Assembly (NCBI GenBank): GCA_026399645.1
Contig: JAPLQN010000059.1
Location: 1 to 64,000, forward strand
Source of the DNA: Candidatus Methylopumilus sp.
Lineage (GTDB): Bacteria > Pseudomonadota > Gammaproteobacteria > Burkholderiales > Methylophilaceae
Direction: 5' to 3'
Length of the DNA stretch: 64,000 nucleotides
In this document: positions 28,130 through 38,290 of the stretch, one piece after another
Position numbering within the stretch: position 1 is the first letter of the stretch
Layout: each line of letters starts with the position of its first letter
Notes under the pieces: model-generated
What the model was told of the DNA's origin: nothing
Database searches by the model: none
What the model saw: only the letters and a program-made list of their open reading frames with translations
Position numbers and translations under genes: made by a program

Positions 28130-28686
28130 TGTTTACCGCACTTCTTGTTATGATTTTTCTTGCTGTCCTTTTAGGATTGGTCTTAGGTTATTCAGCGATT
28201 AAATTTAAGGTAGATGGCGACCCCATGGTCGCAAGAATTGACGCGATACTTCCACAAACACAATGTGGGCAATGTGGCTACCCGGGCTGTAAACCCTATG
28301 CAACTGCTATTGCTAAAGGTGAGGCTGATATTAATCAATGCCCTCCAGGCGGCGATACCGGCGCTAAAGCGTTAGCAGAGCTGATGGGTGTAGAATTTAA
28401 ACCGCTCAATCAAGAGCATGGCGTACAAAAACCAAAATCAGTTGCTTTGATTGATGAGTCAACTTGTATTGGTTGTACTCTTTGTATTCAAGCGTGTCCG
28501 GTTGATGCTATTTTAGGTGCTGCGAAACAAATGCATACCATCATTGCGAGCGAGTGCACCGGATGCGAATTATGTTTACCTCCTTGTCCGGTTGATTGCA
28601 TCACCATGGAGCCTGTTCTTGAAAATTCTCAATCATGGAAATGGAAATATCCTGTCTATAACATTCAAAATGCTAGCGGGGCTTAA
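28129..28686 (+). CDS. rnfB: Rnf electron transport complex subunit B
   Basis: RnfB is the ferredoxin-like subunit. It has 185 residues: a transmembrane anchor (about 1-25), a 4Fe-4S domain with [10 protein letters not shown] and a distal NQCPPGG cysteine, and two ferredoxin [4Fe-4S] motifs, [12 protein letters not shown] and [12 protein letters not shown]. This is near the ~190 residues of E. coli RsxB and much shorter than the multi-cluster clostridial forms. It sits in the middle of the rnf operon. Confidence 0.96.
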   Translation: MFTALLVMIFLAVLLGLVLGYSAIKFKVDGDPMVARIDAILPQTQCGQCGYPGCKPYATAIAKGEADINQCPPGGDTGAKALAELMGVEFKPLNQEHGVQKPKSVALIDESTCIGCTLCIQACPVDAILGAAKQMHTIIASECTGCELCLPPCPVDCITMEPVLENSQSWKWKYPVYNIQNASGA

Positions 28687-28691
28687 GCGAT

Positions 28692-30215
28692 ATGCAATTC
28701 AAAAATATTTTTAAATTTAACGGTGGCGTTCACCCCAATGAAAATAAATCGCTATCAACAAGTTTACCTATTGGAAGTTTGCCTATTCCAAAAAAATTAG
28801 TGCTCCCATTAAGACAGCATGTAGGTCGTGTTGCGAAACTTAAAGTTAAACCAGGCGATCAAGTCCTTAAAGGTCAAATTATTGCTGAAGCTGATGGCAA
28901 TATTTCCGCCTCAATCCATGCACCCACATCTGGGAAGATCTTAAAAATTAGCGAAGAAATACTACCCCACCCATCGGGCCTGCCTGATTTTTGTATCACA
29001 ATCGAACCGGATTTTAAAGATACATGGGTTGAAAAAAAGCCTATCTCATGGAAAAAACTAGACCGCTCTAAATTAATCGAAGCGCTTTCTCAGTCAGGAA
29101 TTGTAGGTTTAGGTGGTGCAGTATTTCCAACCCACATGAAATTAAAAATAAATCAAAGTCAGCCCATCAATACTTTGGTCATTAATGCTGCAGAGTGTGA
29201 ACCATTCATCACTTGTGACGATATGTTAATGAGGGAAAGAGCTGATGAAATTATTCAAGGGGCATTAATTGCCCAAACTATCCTTGACGCAAAAGAGTGT
29301 GTAGTCGGTATTGAAAACAATAAAATTGAGGCCTATGAAGCGCTAAAAAAAGCAGCTCAAAAAACGACTATTGAAATTAAGGTGGTTCCAACTGTGTATC
29401 CAAGCGGGGATGCAAAAAGACTCATTTATCTCTTAATGGGTATTGAGGTTCCGAAAGAGAAGCGTTCTGTAGATTTAGGTATTCAAGTATTCAACGTAGC
29501 TACGGTAGCAGCTATCTATAGATATCTTGAATTAGGCGAGCCATCGATCAGTCGAGTTGTAACAATTACAGGAGCTGTTAAAGCGCCTCAAAATTACGAG
29601 GTATTATTCGGAACACCTTTATCAGAATTAATAGTTGCTGCAGGCGGCTCTTCAAACAAAACCAAAAAATTTATTATGGGCGGTCCTATGATGGGATTTG
29701 ATTTGCCATCAATTCATGTGCCTGTGACAAAAGCAATGAATTGTGTCATCGAAAGTTCGCCAGAATTATTCCCTGCACCAAAACCTGTAATGCCTTGTAT
29801 TCGATGTGCCCGATGTGCAGATGCCTGCCCGGTCAACTTACAACCTCAAGAACTATATTGGTTTTCAAAATCTTCTCAGCTTGAAAAAGCCAGAGATTAC
29901 AATTTATTCGACTGTATTGAATGTGGCTGCTGCACTTATGTATGTCCAAGCAAAATTCCTCTTGTTCAGTTTTATAGATATGCAAAAAGTGAGATTATTG
30001 CTCAAGACAAATCAAAAGAAGCTGCAAACACTGCTAGAGAGAGAAATGAATTTAGGCTTGCAAGAATAGAAAGGGAGAAAAAAGAACGTGCTGAAAGAAA
30101 TGCACAAAAAGCCTTAGGGGCTAATGAGAAGCAAGCTGATGATGAGAAAAAATCAACAATTGCAGCAGCCATGGAAAGAGTGAAACAAACCCAACAAGAA
30201 AATATAAAAAATTAA
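28692..30215 (+). CDS. rnfC: Rnf electron transport complex subunit C
   Basis: RnfC is the peripheral NAD(H)/FMN subunit, related to Complex I NuoF. It has 507 residues with a GGVHP start, biotinyl/SLBB-like N-terminal region, GLGGAVFPTHMK, VINAAECEPFITCDD and GGPMMGFDLP. Two [4Fe-4S] motifs follow: CIRCARCADACP and CIECGCCTYVCP. The tail (about 440-507) is a charged Ala/Lys/Glu helix, shorter than the long repeat tail of E. coli RsxC (about 740 residues). It lies 5 nt after rnfB and 1 nt before rnfD. Confidence 0.96.
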   Translation: MQFKNIFKFNGGVHPNENKSLSTSLPIGSLPIPKKLVLPLRQHVGRVAKLKVKPGDQVLKGQIIAEADGNISASIHAPTSGKILKISEEILPHPSGLPDFCITIEPDFKDTWVEKKPISWKKLDRSKLIEALSQSGIVGLGGAVFPTHMKLKINQSQPINTLVINAAECEPFITCDDMLMRERADEIIQGALIAQTILDAKECVVGIENNKIEAYEALKKAAQKTTIEIKVVPTVYPSGDAKRLIYLLMGIEVPKEKRSVDLGIQVFNVATVAAIYRYLELGEPSISRVVTITGAVKAPQNYEVLFGTPLSELIVAAGGSSNKTKKFIMGGPMMGFDLPSIHVPVTKAMNCVIESSPELFPAPKPVMPCIRCARCADACPVNLQPQELYWFSKSSQLEKARDYNLFDCIECGCCTYVCPSKIPLVQFYRYAKSEIIAQDKSKEAANTARERNEFRLARIEREKKERAERNAQKALGANEKQADDEKKSTIAAAMERVKQTQQENIKN

Positions 30216-30216
30216 T

Positions 30217-31236
30217 ATGGATAATAGATCCCCTTATATTGTAGATGCTCCCTCAGTAAGCGTCATTATGTTCAAAGTTTTACTCGCTTTAATTCCTGGT
30301 ATCGCTTTATATGTTTATGCATTTGGGCTTGGTGTTATTATAAATATTCTTCTAGCGTCACTCACAGTGATATTGACTGAAAGCGCTATTCTTGCAATCA
30401 GAAAACTTCCTATCAAGGTCTTTATTTTGGACGGCAGTGGTCTTGTAGCTGCGTGGCTTCTTGCCCTGTCTATCCCGTCGATCGCACCTTGGTGGATTAT
30501 CGTTATAGGCACGCTTCTTTGCATCACCTTCGGTAAACATGTTTATGGTGGACTTGGCTATAACTTATTTAACCCAGCTATGTTGGGATATGCAATTTTA
30601 CTTATTTCTTTTCCTTTGGTAATGAGTCAATGGCAAATACCTGGCTCTCTCACTGAAAATAATATTGAGTGGCTTGATCAAATCAAAATTATTATGAATA
30701 GCAGTTTATTATCTAAAGAAACAATTGATGCTATGAGCTCTGCAACGCCTCTTGATTACATTAAGACCCAGCTCACCTTACACCAACCATTAAGCGTCAT
30801 TCAGCAAAACAAAATATTTAGCTTTCTTGGAGGGAAGGGTTTGGAATTGATTAGCCTAGGATATCTCGCAGGAGGACTATATTTGCTTAAAGAGAAAATT
30901 ATTTCATGGCATTTACCAGTTTCATTCTTAGCAAGCTTATTTATTATAGCGTCAATATTTTATAGTATTGCCCCCGATACCTATGCCTCACCACTATTTC
31001 ACGTTATGAGTGGTGGAAGTATTCTCTGTGCTTTTTTTATTATTACGGATCCTGTAAGTGGTCCTACAACTCCTAAAGGGAAAATATATTTTGGTATTGC
31101 AATAGGGCTATTGGTTTTCATTATTCGAATTTTTGGTGGTTATCCAGAAGGTATTGCTTTTGCTGTATTGATTATGAATATTTTTGTACCTCTAATAGAC
31201 AGCCTAACTCAACCACGAATTTTCGGTCATAAATAA
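30217..31236 (+). CDS. rnfD: Rnf electron transport complex subunit D
   Basis: A 339-residue membrane subunit, homologous to NqrB, that carries covalently bound FMN on a threonine. About nine to ten helices are visible, with LDGSGLVAAWLLALSIP, YGGLGYNLFNPAMLGYA and FFIITDPVSGPTTPKG. The flavin-attachment site appears as SSATPLDY near residue 170, where SGAT is the common form; the acceptor threonine is present. It is central in the rnf operon. Confidence 0.95.
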   Translation: MDNRSPYIVDAPSVSVIMFKVLLALIPGIALYVYAFGLGVIINILLASLTVILTESAILAIRKLPIKVFILDGSGLVAAWLLALSIPSIAPWWIIVIGTLLCITFGKHVYGGLGYNLFNPAMLGYAILLISFPLVMSQWQIPGSLTENNIEWLDQIKIIMNSSLLSKETIDAMSSATPLDYIKTQLTLHQPLSVIQQNKIFSFLGGKGLELISLGYLAGGLYLLKEKIISWHLPVSFLASLFIIASIFYSIAPDTYASPLFHVMSGGSILCAFFIITDPVSGPTTPKGKIYFGIAIGLLVFIIRIFGGYPEGIAFAVLIMNIFVPLIDSLTQPRIFGHK

Positions 31237-31240
31237 CTTT

Positions 31241-31864
31241 ATGTTCAAAGACTCCTTTAAAAAAGTTTCAATAACTGCATCAGCTATGATTATATTTTCT
31301 TTAGTTGCTTCAGCAGCTTTGAGTATTTCTTATTTCCTCACAAAAACTCCTATTGAAGAAAGTGATGCAAGAGCAAAGCGTATGTTTTTAAATCAAGTGG
31401 TTCCGTCTAACCTTTATGATAATAATTTAGTGAAAGATACAATTTCTGTTGAGCCTAATCCGCTAATCGGAAATAAAAAAAATATTGATATATATCGTGC
31501 AAAAAAAAATAATCAGGTTATTGCAGTGATTATTGAAACGATAGCTCCCGATGGTTATAGTGGCGAAATAAAAACCCTTGTAGGTGTTGACCAAAAAGAT
31601 AAAATATTAGGTGTAAGAGTGATTACACATAAAGAAACGCCTGGTTTAGGGGATTATATTGAAGTTGACAAAAGTCATTGGATTAAAAATTTTAATCTTA
31701 AATCTCTAGATGAAACGGGAGAAAAAGAATGGGCAGTAAAAAAGGATGGTGGTGATTTTGACTATGTGTCCGGGGCAACCATTACTTCCAGAGCTGTTAT
31801 TAAATCTACCTATAAAAGTCTTCTTTATGTCAAAGAAAACAAAAAAAGGCTATTTGCATCATGA
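31241..31864 (+). CDS. rnfG: Rnf electron transport complex subunit G
   Basis: RnfG has one N-terminal transmembrane helix (about 12-34) and a periplasmic FMN-binding domain. The covalent flavin motif SGATIT occurs near residue 178 (DYVSGATITSRAV), preceded by VITHKETPGLGDYIE. At 207 residues it matches E. coli RsxG. The last four bases overlap rnfE (ATGA). Confidence 0.96.
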   Translation: MFKDSFKKVSITASAMIIFSLVASAALSISYFLTKTPIEESDARAKRMFLNQVVPSNLYDNNLVKDTISVEPNPLIGNKKNIDIYRAKKNNQVIAVIIETIAPDGYSGEIKTLVGVDQKDKILGVRVITHKETPGLGDYIEVDKSHWIKNFNLKSLDETGEKEWAVKKDGGDFDYVSGATITSRAVIKSTYKSLLYVKENKKRLFAS

Positions 31865-32490
31865 GTGATATTAAAAAAATTGCAGTAGATGGATTATGGA
31901 AGCAAAATCCCGGATTAGTTCAGCTCCTTGGACTATGCCCTACACTTGCAGTGACAACCTCTGTGGTTAATGGCTTGAGCCTTGGTATTGCGACTGCCCT
32001 TGTCATGGCTTTATCGAATGGTTCTATATCTCCCATTAGAAAATTTGTACCCACAGAAATTAGAGTTCCTGTTTTTATTCTCATCATAGCGGCACTTGTG
32101 ACAATCATTGATTTTAGTATTCACGCTTTTATAGAACCGCTCTATAAAGCTTTAGGCATTTTTATTCCTCTTATTGTAACTAATTGTATTGTGTTAGCTC
32201 GCGTTGAATCTTTTGCAGCAAAAAATGAGACAGTCCCTTCTTTTTTCGATGGTCTTTATATGGGACTTGGTTTAGCAATGGTGCTAGCCGTGCTTGGTGC
32301 TTTGAGAGAGATCTTTGGTAAAGGTACTTTGTTATCTGGCATTGACCTTATCTTCGGATCTTCAGCAAGCAATCTTGTCATTCATTTTTTTAGTGACTAC
32401 CAAGGATTTCTTTTAGCGATTCTTCCCCCGGGAGCTTTTATTAGTTTAGCTTGCCTCATTGCATTAAAAAATCATATCGAAGCACGCTAG
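31861..32490 (+). CDS. rnfE: Rnf electron transport complex subunit E
   Basis: This is the six-helix partner of RnfA. The 209 residues carry NPGLVQLLGLCPTLAVT and FIPLIVTNCIVLAR with the conserved cluster cysteines, and an extended C-terminus ending in LKNHIEAR. It closes the rnf set; nth begins 11 nt later, the same order as rsxABCDGE-nth of enterobacteria. Confidence 0.96.
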   Translation: MSDIKKIAVDGLWKQNPGLVQLLGLCPTLAVTTSVVNGLSLGIATALVMALSNGSISPIRKFVPTEIRVPVFILIIAALVTIIDFSIHAFIEPLYKALGIFIPLIVTNCIVLARVESFAAKNETVPSFFDGLYMGLGLAMVLAVLGALREIFGKGTLLSGIDLIFGSSASNLVIHFFSDYQGFLLAILPPGAFISLACLIALKNHIEAR

Positions 32491-32501
32491 TAGCTTTTCC
32501 C

Positions 32502-33140
32502 ATGAACCCTCAAAAGCGATTTAAGATTTTTGAGTTGCTATCGAAAGCCACACCCCATCCTACGACAGAGCTTATTTATCAAACACCCTTCCAGCTTCTT
32601 ATCGCAGTCATATTATCTGCCCAAGCTACTGACAAATCAGTCAATAAAGCAACTTTGTTGTTGTTCAATAAAGCACCTAACGCAAAACGACTTGCTCAAA
32701 TGCAATTAAAGGATATTGAGCTTTGTGTAAAAACAATTGGGCTATACAAAACAAAAGCTAAGAACATACTTGAAACTTCAAAGATTATCGATGCCGAATT
32801 TGAAGGTCTAGTCCCTCAGGATCGATTAGCACTTGAAGCGCTACCTGGTGTAGGAAGAAAAACTGCGAACGTAATTTTAAATACTATTTTTCACGAGCCA
32901 ACTATTGCAGTGGACACCCATATATTTAGAATCGCAAATCGCATTAATTTAGCACCGGGAGAAAATGTACTTCAGGTAGAAAAAAAATTAATTAAATTAA
33001 CCCCGAAAGAATTTTTGCAAGATGCGCATCATTTATTGATACTTCATGGAAGATATACGTGCATTGCAAGAAACCCGAAATGCAGTGTTTGTGTTATTTA
33101 TGATTTATGCGAGTATAAGAAAAAACTTAAAACGAAATAA
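32502..33140 (+). CDS. nth: Endonuclease III
   Basis: A bifunctional DNA glycosylase/AP lyase for oxidised pyrimidines. I use the ATG at 32502 (MNPQKRFKIFELL), which gives 212 residues and places the catalytic residues at K120 (LPGVGRKTAN) and D138 (VDTHIFRIANR), the same numbers as in E. coli Nth. A longer frame from 32451 would overlap rnfE by 40 nt with no homology. The C-terminal [4Fe-4S] motif Cx6Cx2Cx5C is intact (CIARNPKCSVCVIYDLC). Its last 14 nt overlap the convergent DUF1289 gene. Confidence 0.97.
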   Translation: MNPQKRFKIFELLSKATPHPTTELIYQTPFQLLIAVILSAQATDKSVNKATLLLFNKAPNAKRLAQMQLKDIELCVKTIGLYKTKAKNILETSKIIDAEFEGLVPQDRLALEALPGVGRKTANVILNTIFHEPTIAVDTHIFRIANRINLAPGENVLQVEKKLIKLTPKEFLQDAHHLLILHGRYTCIARNPKCSVCVIYDLCEYKKKLKTK

Positions 33141-33300
33141 GCTTAATTTGTCTTTCAGACGCCAATTCATTAATCTCTTTTTTTTGTTCATCACTTAACG
33201 CTATCCACTGAGCAATTTCATCTTGGCTTCTAAAGCACCCTTCGCAAAAGTGGTGCTCTTTACTGATAAGACAAATGCCGATACAGGGTGATTCAGTCAT
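33127..33300 (-). CDS. DUF1289 family protein (57 residues)
   Basis: A small gene with ATG at 33298-33300 (minus strand). The product starts MTESPCIGICLISKEHHF and has four cysteines in a CxxxC...CxxC pattern (C6, C10, C19, C22), then GCFRSQDEIAQW, the DUF1289 signature. A metal or Fe-S role is often guessed for this family; function is unknown. It lies 19 nt downstream of secA on the same strand, and its 3' end overlaps nth by 14 nt. Confidence 0.88.
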   Translation of the reverse strand: MTESPCIGICLISKEHHFCEGCFRSQDEIAQWIALSDEQKKEINELASERQIKLISF

Positions 33301-33319
33301 CACAATAGTCTTTCTCTAA

Positions 33320-35989
33320 CTATTCTAAAGTGCCGTGGCAATGTTTATATTTTTTATTGCTTCCACATGGGCATGGATCATTTCTACCTACTTTAGGCAA
33401 ACCATCTTCTATGTCGGCTTTTTTGCTCGATGACTTTTTAACTTCATCTTTATTTTTTTTGTCGATCTCATTGACTTCAGCTTCGTCCTTGATCTTTACG
33501 ACCATCGTAATACGAGTCACCTCAGACTTCACTGTATCTAGAAGATATCCAAATAATTCAAAGGCTTCTTTCTTGTATTCTTGTTTGGGATTTTTTTGCG
33601 CATAAGAACGTAAATGTATGCCTTGCCTTAAATGATCAAGAGATGATAAATGCTCTCTCCAATGGTGATCTATGCTTTGTAACATAACTGTTTTTTCAAA
33701 ATGTCGAATAACGTCCTGACCCACTAAAGATTCTTTTTCTTGATATTGCTTATTCGCAAGAGTAATCACTCTCTCATAAATTTCCTCAATAGCAATCTGA
33801 GGTTCTTTTTCAATCCATCCCTGGATAGAAAGACTTAATCCATAGTCTAGAAATAAAACTTTTTCTAAGGAAGGGATATCCCACATATCTTCCATACTGC
33901 CTTGTGGAATATGACTCTCAGCAAGATTGCGAAGAACATCAGATCTCATTGCTGAAATTGTGTCAGCGGTTTGGTCTGAGTCAATCAATTCATTTCTTTG
34001 CTCATAAATCACTTTTCTTTGATCATTCGCAACATCATCATATTCAAGCAACTGTTTCCTGATATCGAAATTACGACCCTCAACTTTTCTTTGCGCATTT
34101 TCAATGGCTTTTGTTACCCATGAATGCTCTATCGCTTCACCTTCTGGCATTTTTAGCTTTTCCATAATGGCTGATACTCGATCAGATGCAAATATTCTTA
34201 ACAACGAATCTTCTAGCGATAGATAGAAGCGACTAGATCCAGGATCACCCTGTCTTCCTGAGCGGCCTCTTAATTGATTATCGACACGTCTTGACTCATG
34301 TCTTTCCGTACCAATAATATGAAGACCACCTGCTTTAACGACTAAGCTATTTTGTTCTTTCCATGCGTCTTTAATTTCTTTAATTTCTTTTTCTTTTTTA
34401 CTATCAGTTAATTTATCGCTTAACTTAATTGCATGAATATCAGCTTCAATGCTCCCGCCAAGCACAATGTCTGTTCCGCGACCTGCCATATTCGTCGCAA
34501 TAGTAATCATCCCCGGACGACCTGCTTGCGAAATAATGTGCGCTTCTTTTTCATGATATTTTGCGTTCAATACTTGATGTTTTAATTTTACTTTTGTAAG
34601 TAACGCTGAAATAAGCTCTGAATTTTCAATCGAAGTGGTGCCTACCAATACTGGCTGATCAATTTTTTGACATTCTTTAATATCTTCAATGACCGCAGCA
34701 TATCTCTCTTGTGAAGTGCGATACACTTTATCCATCATATCTTTTCTTTGCGTGGTTCGATGTGGCGGAATAATGATGGTTTCAAGCCCGTAGATTTGGT
34801 TGAACTCAAAAGCCTCAGTATCAGCCGTACCTGTCATACCAGATAATTTCTCATACATCCTAAAATAATTTTGAAATGTAATTGAGGCTAACGTTTGATT
34901 CTCTTTTTGTATCTCAACGCCTTCTTTAGCTTCAACAGCTTGATGGATACCCTCTGACCATCTTCGGCCAGGCATCATTCTTCCGCTAAATTCATCGACA
35001 ATAATAATGCCATTGTCTTTCACGACATAATGTTGATCTTTATTGAATAGGTTTCTTGCTTTTAATGAAGCATTAACATGGTGAACGAGTGAAATATTAG
35101 TTGCATCATATAAGCTCGATTGCTCAGATAATAGACCTGCCTTAATTAATAGCTTCTCTACATTTTCATGCCCGCTCTCAGATAGAATTACTTGATGTGC
35201 TTTTTCATCTATCCAAAAATCTCCACCTTCCTCTTCGGTTTTTTGTTTTGAAAGCTTTGCCACAACTAAATTAATTTTAGTATAAAGATCTACATTATCT
35301 TCGGCCTGCCCGGAAATGATTAAAGGCGTTCTCGCCTCATCAATTAATATCGAGTCAACTTCATCTACTAAACCGTAGTGTAAGTTTCTTTGAACACGCT
35401 CTTCTTTAGAAAAGATCATGTTATCTCTTAGATAATCAAAACCAAATTCATTGTTTGTACCGTAAGTAATGTCGGCCTCATAAGCTTTTTTCTTCTCTTC
35501 GCTCGAAATATTAGATAAATTAATACCAACTTCAAGACCTAAGAATCTATAAATCTGGCCCATCCATTCCGCATCTCTTTTTGCAAGATAATCATTGACG
35601 GTAATAACATGAACGCCCTTGCCCAAAAGCGCATTAAGATATATCGGTAAGGTTGCAACAAGCGTCTTGCCTTCACCTGTTCGCATTTCTGAAATTTTTC
35701 CGTCATGAAGTGCCATGCCACCAATGAGTTGAACATCGAAGTGACGCATTTCTAATACGCGTCGACTTGCCTCTCTTACCACAGCAAAAGCCTCAACTAA
35801 TAAATCATCTAACTTTTGTCCTTCGTTAAGTCGTTTTTTAAATTCAGTGGTTTTAGCTTTTAAGGCTGCATCACTAAGTTTTTTAGTTGCATCTTCTAAT
35901 AAATTTATTTGCTGGGCTTTTTTGCCGTAATCTTTGAGAAGCCTATCGTTTCTGCTTCCAAATAAATTCTTAACAATGGTCTTTAACAT
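33320..35989 (-). CDS. secA: Preprotein translocase ATPase SecA
   Basis: SecA drives post-translational export through SecYEG. It is full length at 889 residues. Visible parts are NBD1 with [14 protein letters not shown] near residue 101 and [20 protein letters not shown] near 207, NBD2 with [14 protein letters not shown] and [16 protein letters not shown], the helical scaffold, and the C-terminal zinc site [14 protein letters not shown] that binds SecB or lipids. It follows the M23 peptidase gene by 36 nt, the usual betaproteobacterial order. No secM-type arrest peptide is seen. Confidence 0.98.
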   Translation of the reverse strand: MLKTIVKNLFGSRNDRLLKDYGKKAQQINLLEDATKKLSDAALKAKTTEFKKRLNEGQKLDDLLVEAFAVVREASRRVLEMRHFDVQLIGGMALHDGKISEMRTGEGKTLVATLPIYLNALLGKGVHVITVNDYLAKRDAEWMGQIYRFLGLEVGINLSNISSEEKKKAYEADITYGTNNEFGFDYLRDNMIFSKEERVQRNLHYGLVDEVDSILIDEARTPLIISGQAEDNVDLYTKINLVVAKLSKQKTEEEGGDFWIDEKAHQVILSESGHENVEKLLIKAGLLSEQSSLYDATNISLVHHVNASLKARNLFNKDQHYVVKDNGIIIVDEFSGRMMPGRRWSEGIHQAVEAKEGVEIQKENQTLASITFQNYFRMYEKLSGMTGTADTEAFEFNQIYGLETIIIPPHRTTQRKDMMDKVYRTSQERYAAVIEDIKECQKIDQPVLVGTTSIENSELISALLTKVKLKHQVLNAKYHEKEAHIISQAGRPGMITIATNMAGRGTDIVLGGSIEADIHAIKLSDKLTDSKKEKEIKEIKDAWKEQNSLVVKAGGLHIIGTERHESRRVDNQLRGRSGRQGDPGSSRFYLSLEDSLLRIFASDRVSAIMEKLKMPEGEAIEHSWVTKAIENAQRKVEGRNFDIRKQLLEYDDVANDQRKVIYEQRNELIDSDQTADTISAMRSDVLRNLAESHIPQGSMEDMWDIPSLEKVLFLDYGLSLSIQGWIEKEPQIAIEEIYERVITLANKQYQEKESLVGQDVIRHFEKTVMLQSIDHHWREHLSSLDHLRQGIHLRSYAQKNPKQEYKKEAFELFGYLLDTVKSEVTRITMVVKIKDEAEVNEIDKKNKDEVKKSSSKKADIEDGLPKVGRNDPCPCGSNKKYKHCHGTLE

Positions 35990-36025
35990 AATGTGAATAT
36001 TCTTAGTCGAAATAATTTGAAATAA

Positions 36026-36916
36026 TTAATATTGAAGATATTTTCGAGGATCTAAAGACTCGCCATTCATTCTGATTTCATAATGAAGATGAGGGCCTGT
36101 CGACCTTCCAGTATTGCCTACCAACGCTACAACTTGATTCTTTTTAATGCGATCACCTTCTTTAACTAATAATTTAGCCGCATGCGCATATCGTGTTTCA
36201 AGGCCAGATCCATGAGAAATCCTCACTATATTGCCATACTCAGACGTTGCTTCAGCTGCTACAACTATACCTGCAGCAGTGGCTTTAATGGGCTGGCCAG
36301 CTTCTGCACTAAAATCTAATCCTTCATGAAACGCTCTAACACCTAAAAAAGGATCTACTCTCCATCCATAACTTGATGAATTAAAAGGAGCGTTTACCGG
36401 GGAAGCGTTTGGCAAGGTGTCTTTAAACACACTTTGTTTTAGATAAGTGGCTTCTAAATTATTGTAGTGTTCTTCATGTTTTTCAATATCAAGCGTTAAC
36501 TTATCAATAAATGACTGAAGCTCTGCTTCGGAAAAATTCTTTCCAGGAAGAAAAGGACCTCCTTGGCCCGAGGATTTTATAGGTGCTGGCTTAGGAATTT
36601 TTTCATTTGTTTTTAATTTTTCTTTAGCAAAATCTTGAAGTCTCTGAGATTGATTATCTATACGGATCAGTCGGGCCTGAAGCTCACCAATTTGGGTTGC
36701 ATAAATATCTAAATTCTTTTGAAAGCTACCCAAATTAAGGTCAAGCTTCAGGTTAATTAATGATTTTTTTTCTTCCACGTCGCCGTTATATTTTGAATCA
36801 AGCCAGCTAATTCCTTGAATAAACGCAATAAAGCACAAAAATAGTATGGCAATAAAAGTCACTAAATGGACACTTTTTGGCTTTGATGTACTATTTGTTA
36901 CAAAGATAATTCGCAT
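36026..36916 (-). CDS. M23 family metallopeptidase (LytM-like, membrane-anchored)
   Basis: A 296-residue protein with one N-terminal transmembrane helix (about 20-40), a coiled-coil region (about 45-165) and a C-terminal M23 LytM domain (about 185-290). Zinc-binding residues are seen in FHEGLDFSA (H..D) and GPHLHYEIR (HxH), so it should be an active endopeptidase cutting peptidoglycan cross-links in the periplasm. Comparable proteins are encoded next to secA in other betaproteobacteria. It diverges from dciA across only 42 nt. Confidence 0.93.
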   Translation of the reverse strand: MRIIFVTNSTSKPKSVHLVTFIAILFLCFIAFIQGISWLDSKYNGDVEEKKSLINLKLDLNLGSFQKNLDIYATQIGELQARLIRIDNQSQRLQDFAKEKLKTNEKIPKPAPIKSSGQGGPFLPGKNFSEAELQSFIDKLTLDIEKHEEHYNNLEATYLKQSVFKDTLPNASPVNAPFNSSSYGWRVDPFLGVRAFHEGLDFSAEAGQPIKATAAGIVVAAEATSEYGNIVRISHGSGLETRYAHAAKLLVKEGDRIKKNQVVALVGNTGRSTGPHLHYEIRMNGESLDPRKYLQY

Positions 36917-36958
36917 TGAAATCTAAAATTTAGCTTAAATAATAGATAATTATAACTT

Positions 36959-37402
36959 ATGAAGCCCGTGAACAAGCTTTTGGAAAGTGAAGTATTTTCC
37001 TTGATTAGAGAGAAAAATCGCTCTATTTCTGGCTATCAAAAGCTATGGTCTATCAAAGCCCCAAGCAAATTAGCCCCTTTGTCTCATGTCGGCGGGATTC
37101 AAGATGACGTTTTGATCATTTATGTTGAAAATAGTGGCATTGCGAGCAAATTAAAATTTATTGAGTCCACGCTGCTTAAGGACTTGAATGAAGGGATTCA
37201 AAAAGAGATACCCTTTGCTAATCCCATTAAATCCTTAAGAATAAAATTGGTAATTAAAAATTCCAAAACTATCCCTCCTAGAGATAAAAGCTTTCCTGCT
37301 CAAGCTAAATTTGCTTTAGAAAATTTATTAAATAACCTAGAAGATTCGCCTTTAAGACACCGTCTGATTAGATTGATTAAACATCATACCAATGCTGACT
37401 GA
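36959..37402 (+). CDS. dciA: DciA-like replicative helicase loader (DUF721)
   Basis: A 147-residue DUF721 protein. DciA is the ancestral loader or operator of the DnaB replicative helicase in bacteria that lack DnaC. The KH-like N-terminal fold is recognisable (LWSIKAPSKLAPLSHVGGIQDDVLIIYVENSGIASKLKF). The position opposite the M23 peptidase and secA is the usual one in betaproteobacteria and supports the call. Its last 11 nt overlap the TSUP permease. Confidence 0.85.
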   Translation: MKPVNKLLESEVFSLIREKNRSISGYQKLWSIKAPSKLAPLSHVGGIQDDVLIIYVENSGIASKLKFIESTLLKDLNEGIQKEIPFANPIKSLRIKLVIKNSKTIPPRDKSFPAQAKFALENLLNNLEDSPLRHRLIRLIKHHTNAD

Positions 37403-38189
37403 AGCGATCATCCTTATCCTGGCTGGAAGCATTGTTGGGACTTTATCAGGACTTCTTGGCATTGGCGGAGGCCTTATCATCGTTCCCATCCTTACGTTTG
37501 TCTTAATCCATTTTCATCAAGTTGCCTTTGATCAATCGATATTAATGGCCATTGGGACGTCGCTCGCTTCTATTGTTTTTACAGGAGGGATGTCAAGCTT
37601 CTATCATACAAAACGAAATAATATGGACTGGTCGATTGCTGCTCAATATGTCCCTGGAGTTTTATTAGGCTCAACTTTAATGGCTTTTGTCATACCCCAT
37701 TTAAATATCGCATTCATTAAACATGCTTTTATTGTCTATACTTTTCTAGCTGCCTATGAGATTTTTAAGGCACCTACAATCAAAAGTATTGTGCAATTAC
37801 CGACCGTTTTTTTGGCAAATATTTATGGATTTACCATCGCTTCTATCTCTACCGTTATTGGGATTGGAGGCGGAACAATGTTTGTCCCTTATTTCATTTA
37901 TCATAAAGTTAACCCGCGACTTGCTGTCGGACTCTCAAGTTCTTTAGGAATATTTATTGGCTTAGGCGCTTCATTCGGATTTATCAAAAATGGCTTACAT
38001 GTAAGTCAACTCCCTCAATTTAGTGTCGGTTACATCTACCTTCCTGGACTTATATTGATGACATCCTCAAGTCTCATTTTTGCAAGATTGGCAACAAACT
38101 GGATTCATCAAATTTCTGTTTTATCATTAAAAAAAATATTTGCTTGTTCATTATTTTTAATCGGCTTGTCAATGCTTTTCGCAGGATAA
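37392..38189 (+). CDS. TSUP (TauE/SafE) family membrane permease
   Basis: A 265-residue protein with about eight hydrophobic segments and two copies of the TSUP core motif: GTLSGLLGIGGGLIIVP near residue 17 and STVIGIGGGTMFVPYF near residue 154. Family members export or import sulfite, sulfonates or other organosulfur anions; the substrate is not readable here. It overlaps dciA by 11 nt, so it is read from the dciA transcript. Confidence 0.87.
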   Translation: MLTEAIILILAGSIVGTLSGLLGIGGGLIIVPILTFVLIHFHQVAFDQSILMAIGTSLASIVFTGGMSSFYHTKRNNMDWSIAAQYVPGVLLGSTLMAFVIPHLNIAFIKHAFIVYTFLAAYEIFKAPTIKSIVQLPTVFLANIYGFTIASISTVIGIGGGTMFVPYFIYHKVNPRLAVGLSSSLGIFIGLGASFGFIKNGLHVSQLPQFSVGYIYLPGLILMTSSSLIFARLATNWIHQISVLSLKKIFACSLFLIGLSMLFAG

Positions 38190-38214
38190 TTTGTAATTAA
38201 AATATGTAGTTTTC

Positions 38215-38242
38215 TAGTCACAAAGTTATTGAATGTGATAAT
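38215..38242 (+). promoter_or_regulatory. Probable hppA promoter
   Basis: TAGTCA (38215-38220), 16 nt, then extended -10 TGTGATAAT (38234-38242). Predicted transcription start is near 38249, with TAGGAGC as ribosome site just before the ATG at 38291. The -10 lies in an imperfect inverted repeat, ATGTGATAA-T-TTATTACAT (38233-38251), which might also be an operator. Confidence 0.5.
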
Positions 38243-38290
38243 TTATTACATAAGTTTTTCATTTTAAGATTTCAAAATTTAGGAGCATGT

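Noticed and set aside
32451-32501. N-terminal extension of nth overlapping rnfE by 40 nt
   Set aside because: The ATG at 32502 gives E. coli-like numbering of catalytic residues (K120, D138), and the extension has no homology.
38233-38251. CRP/FNR-like site (TGTGA...TTACA) before hppA
   Set aside because: The spacing between half-sites is 7 instead of 6 and one half is degenerate. I treat it as an extended -10 promoter with an incidental imperfect dyad.
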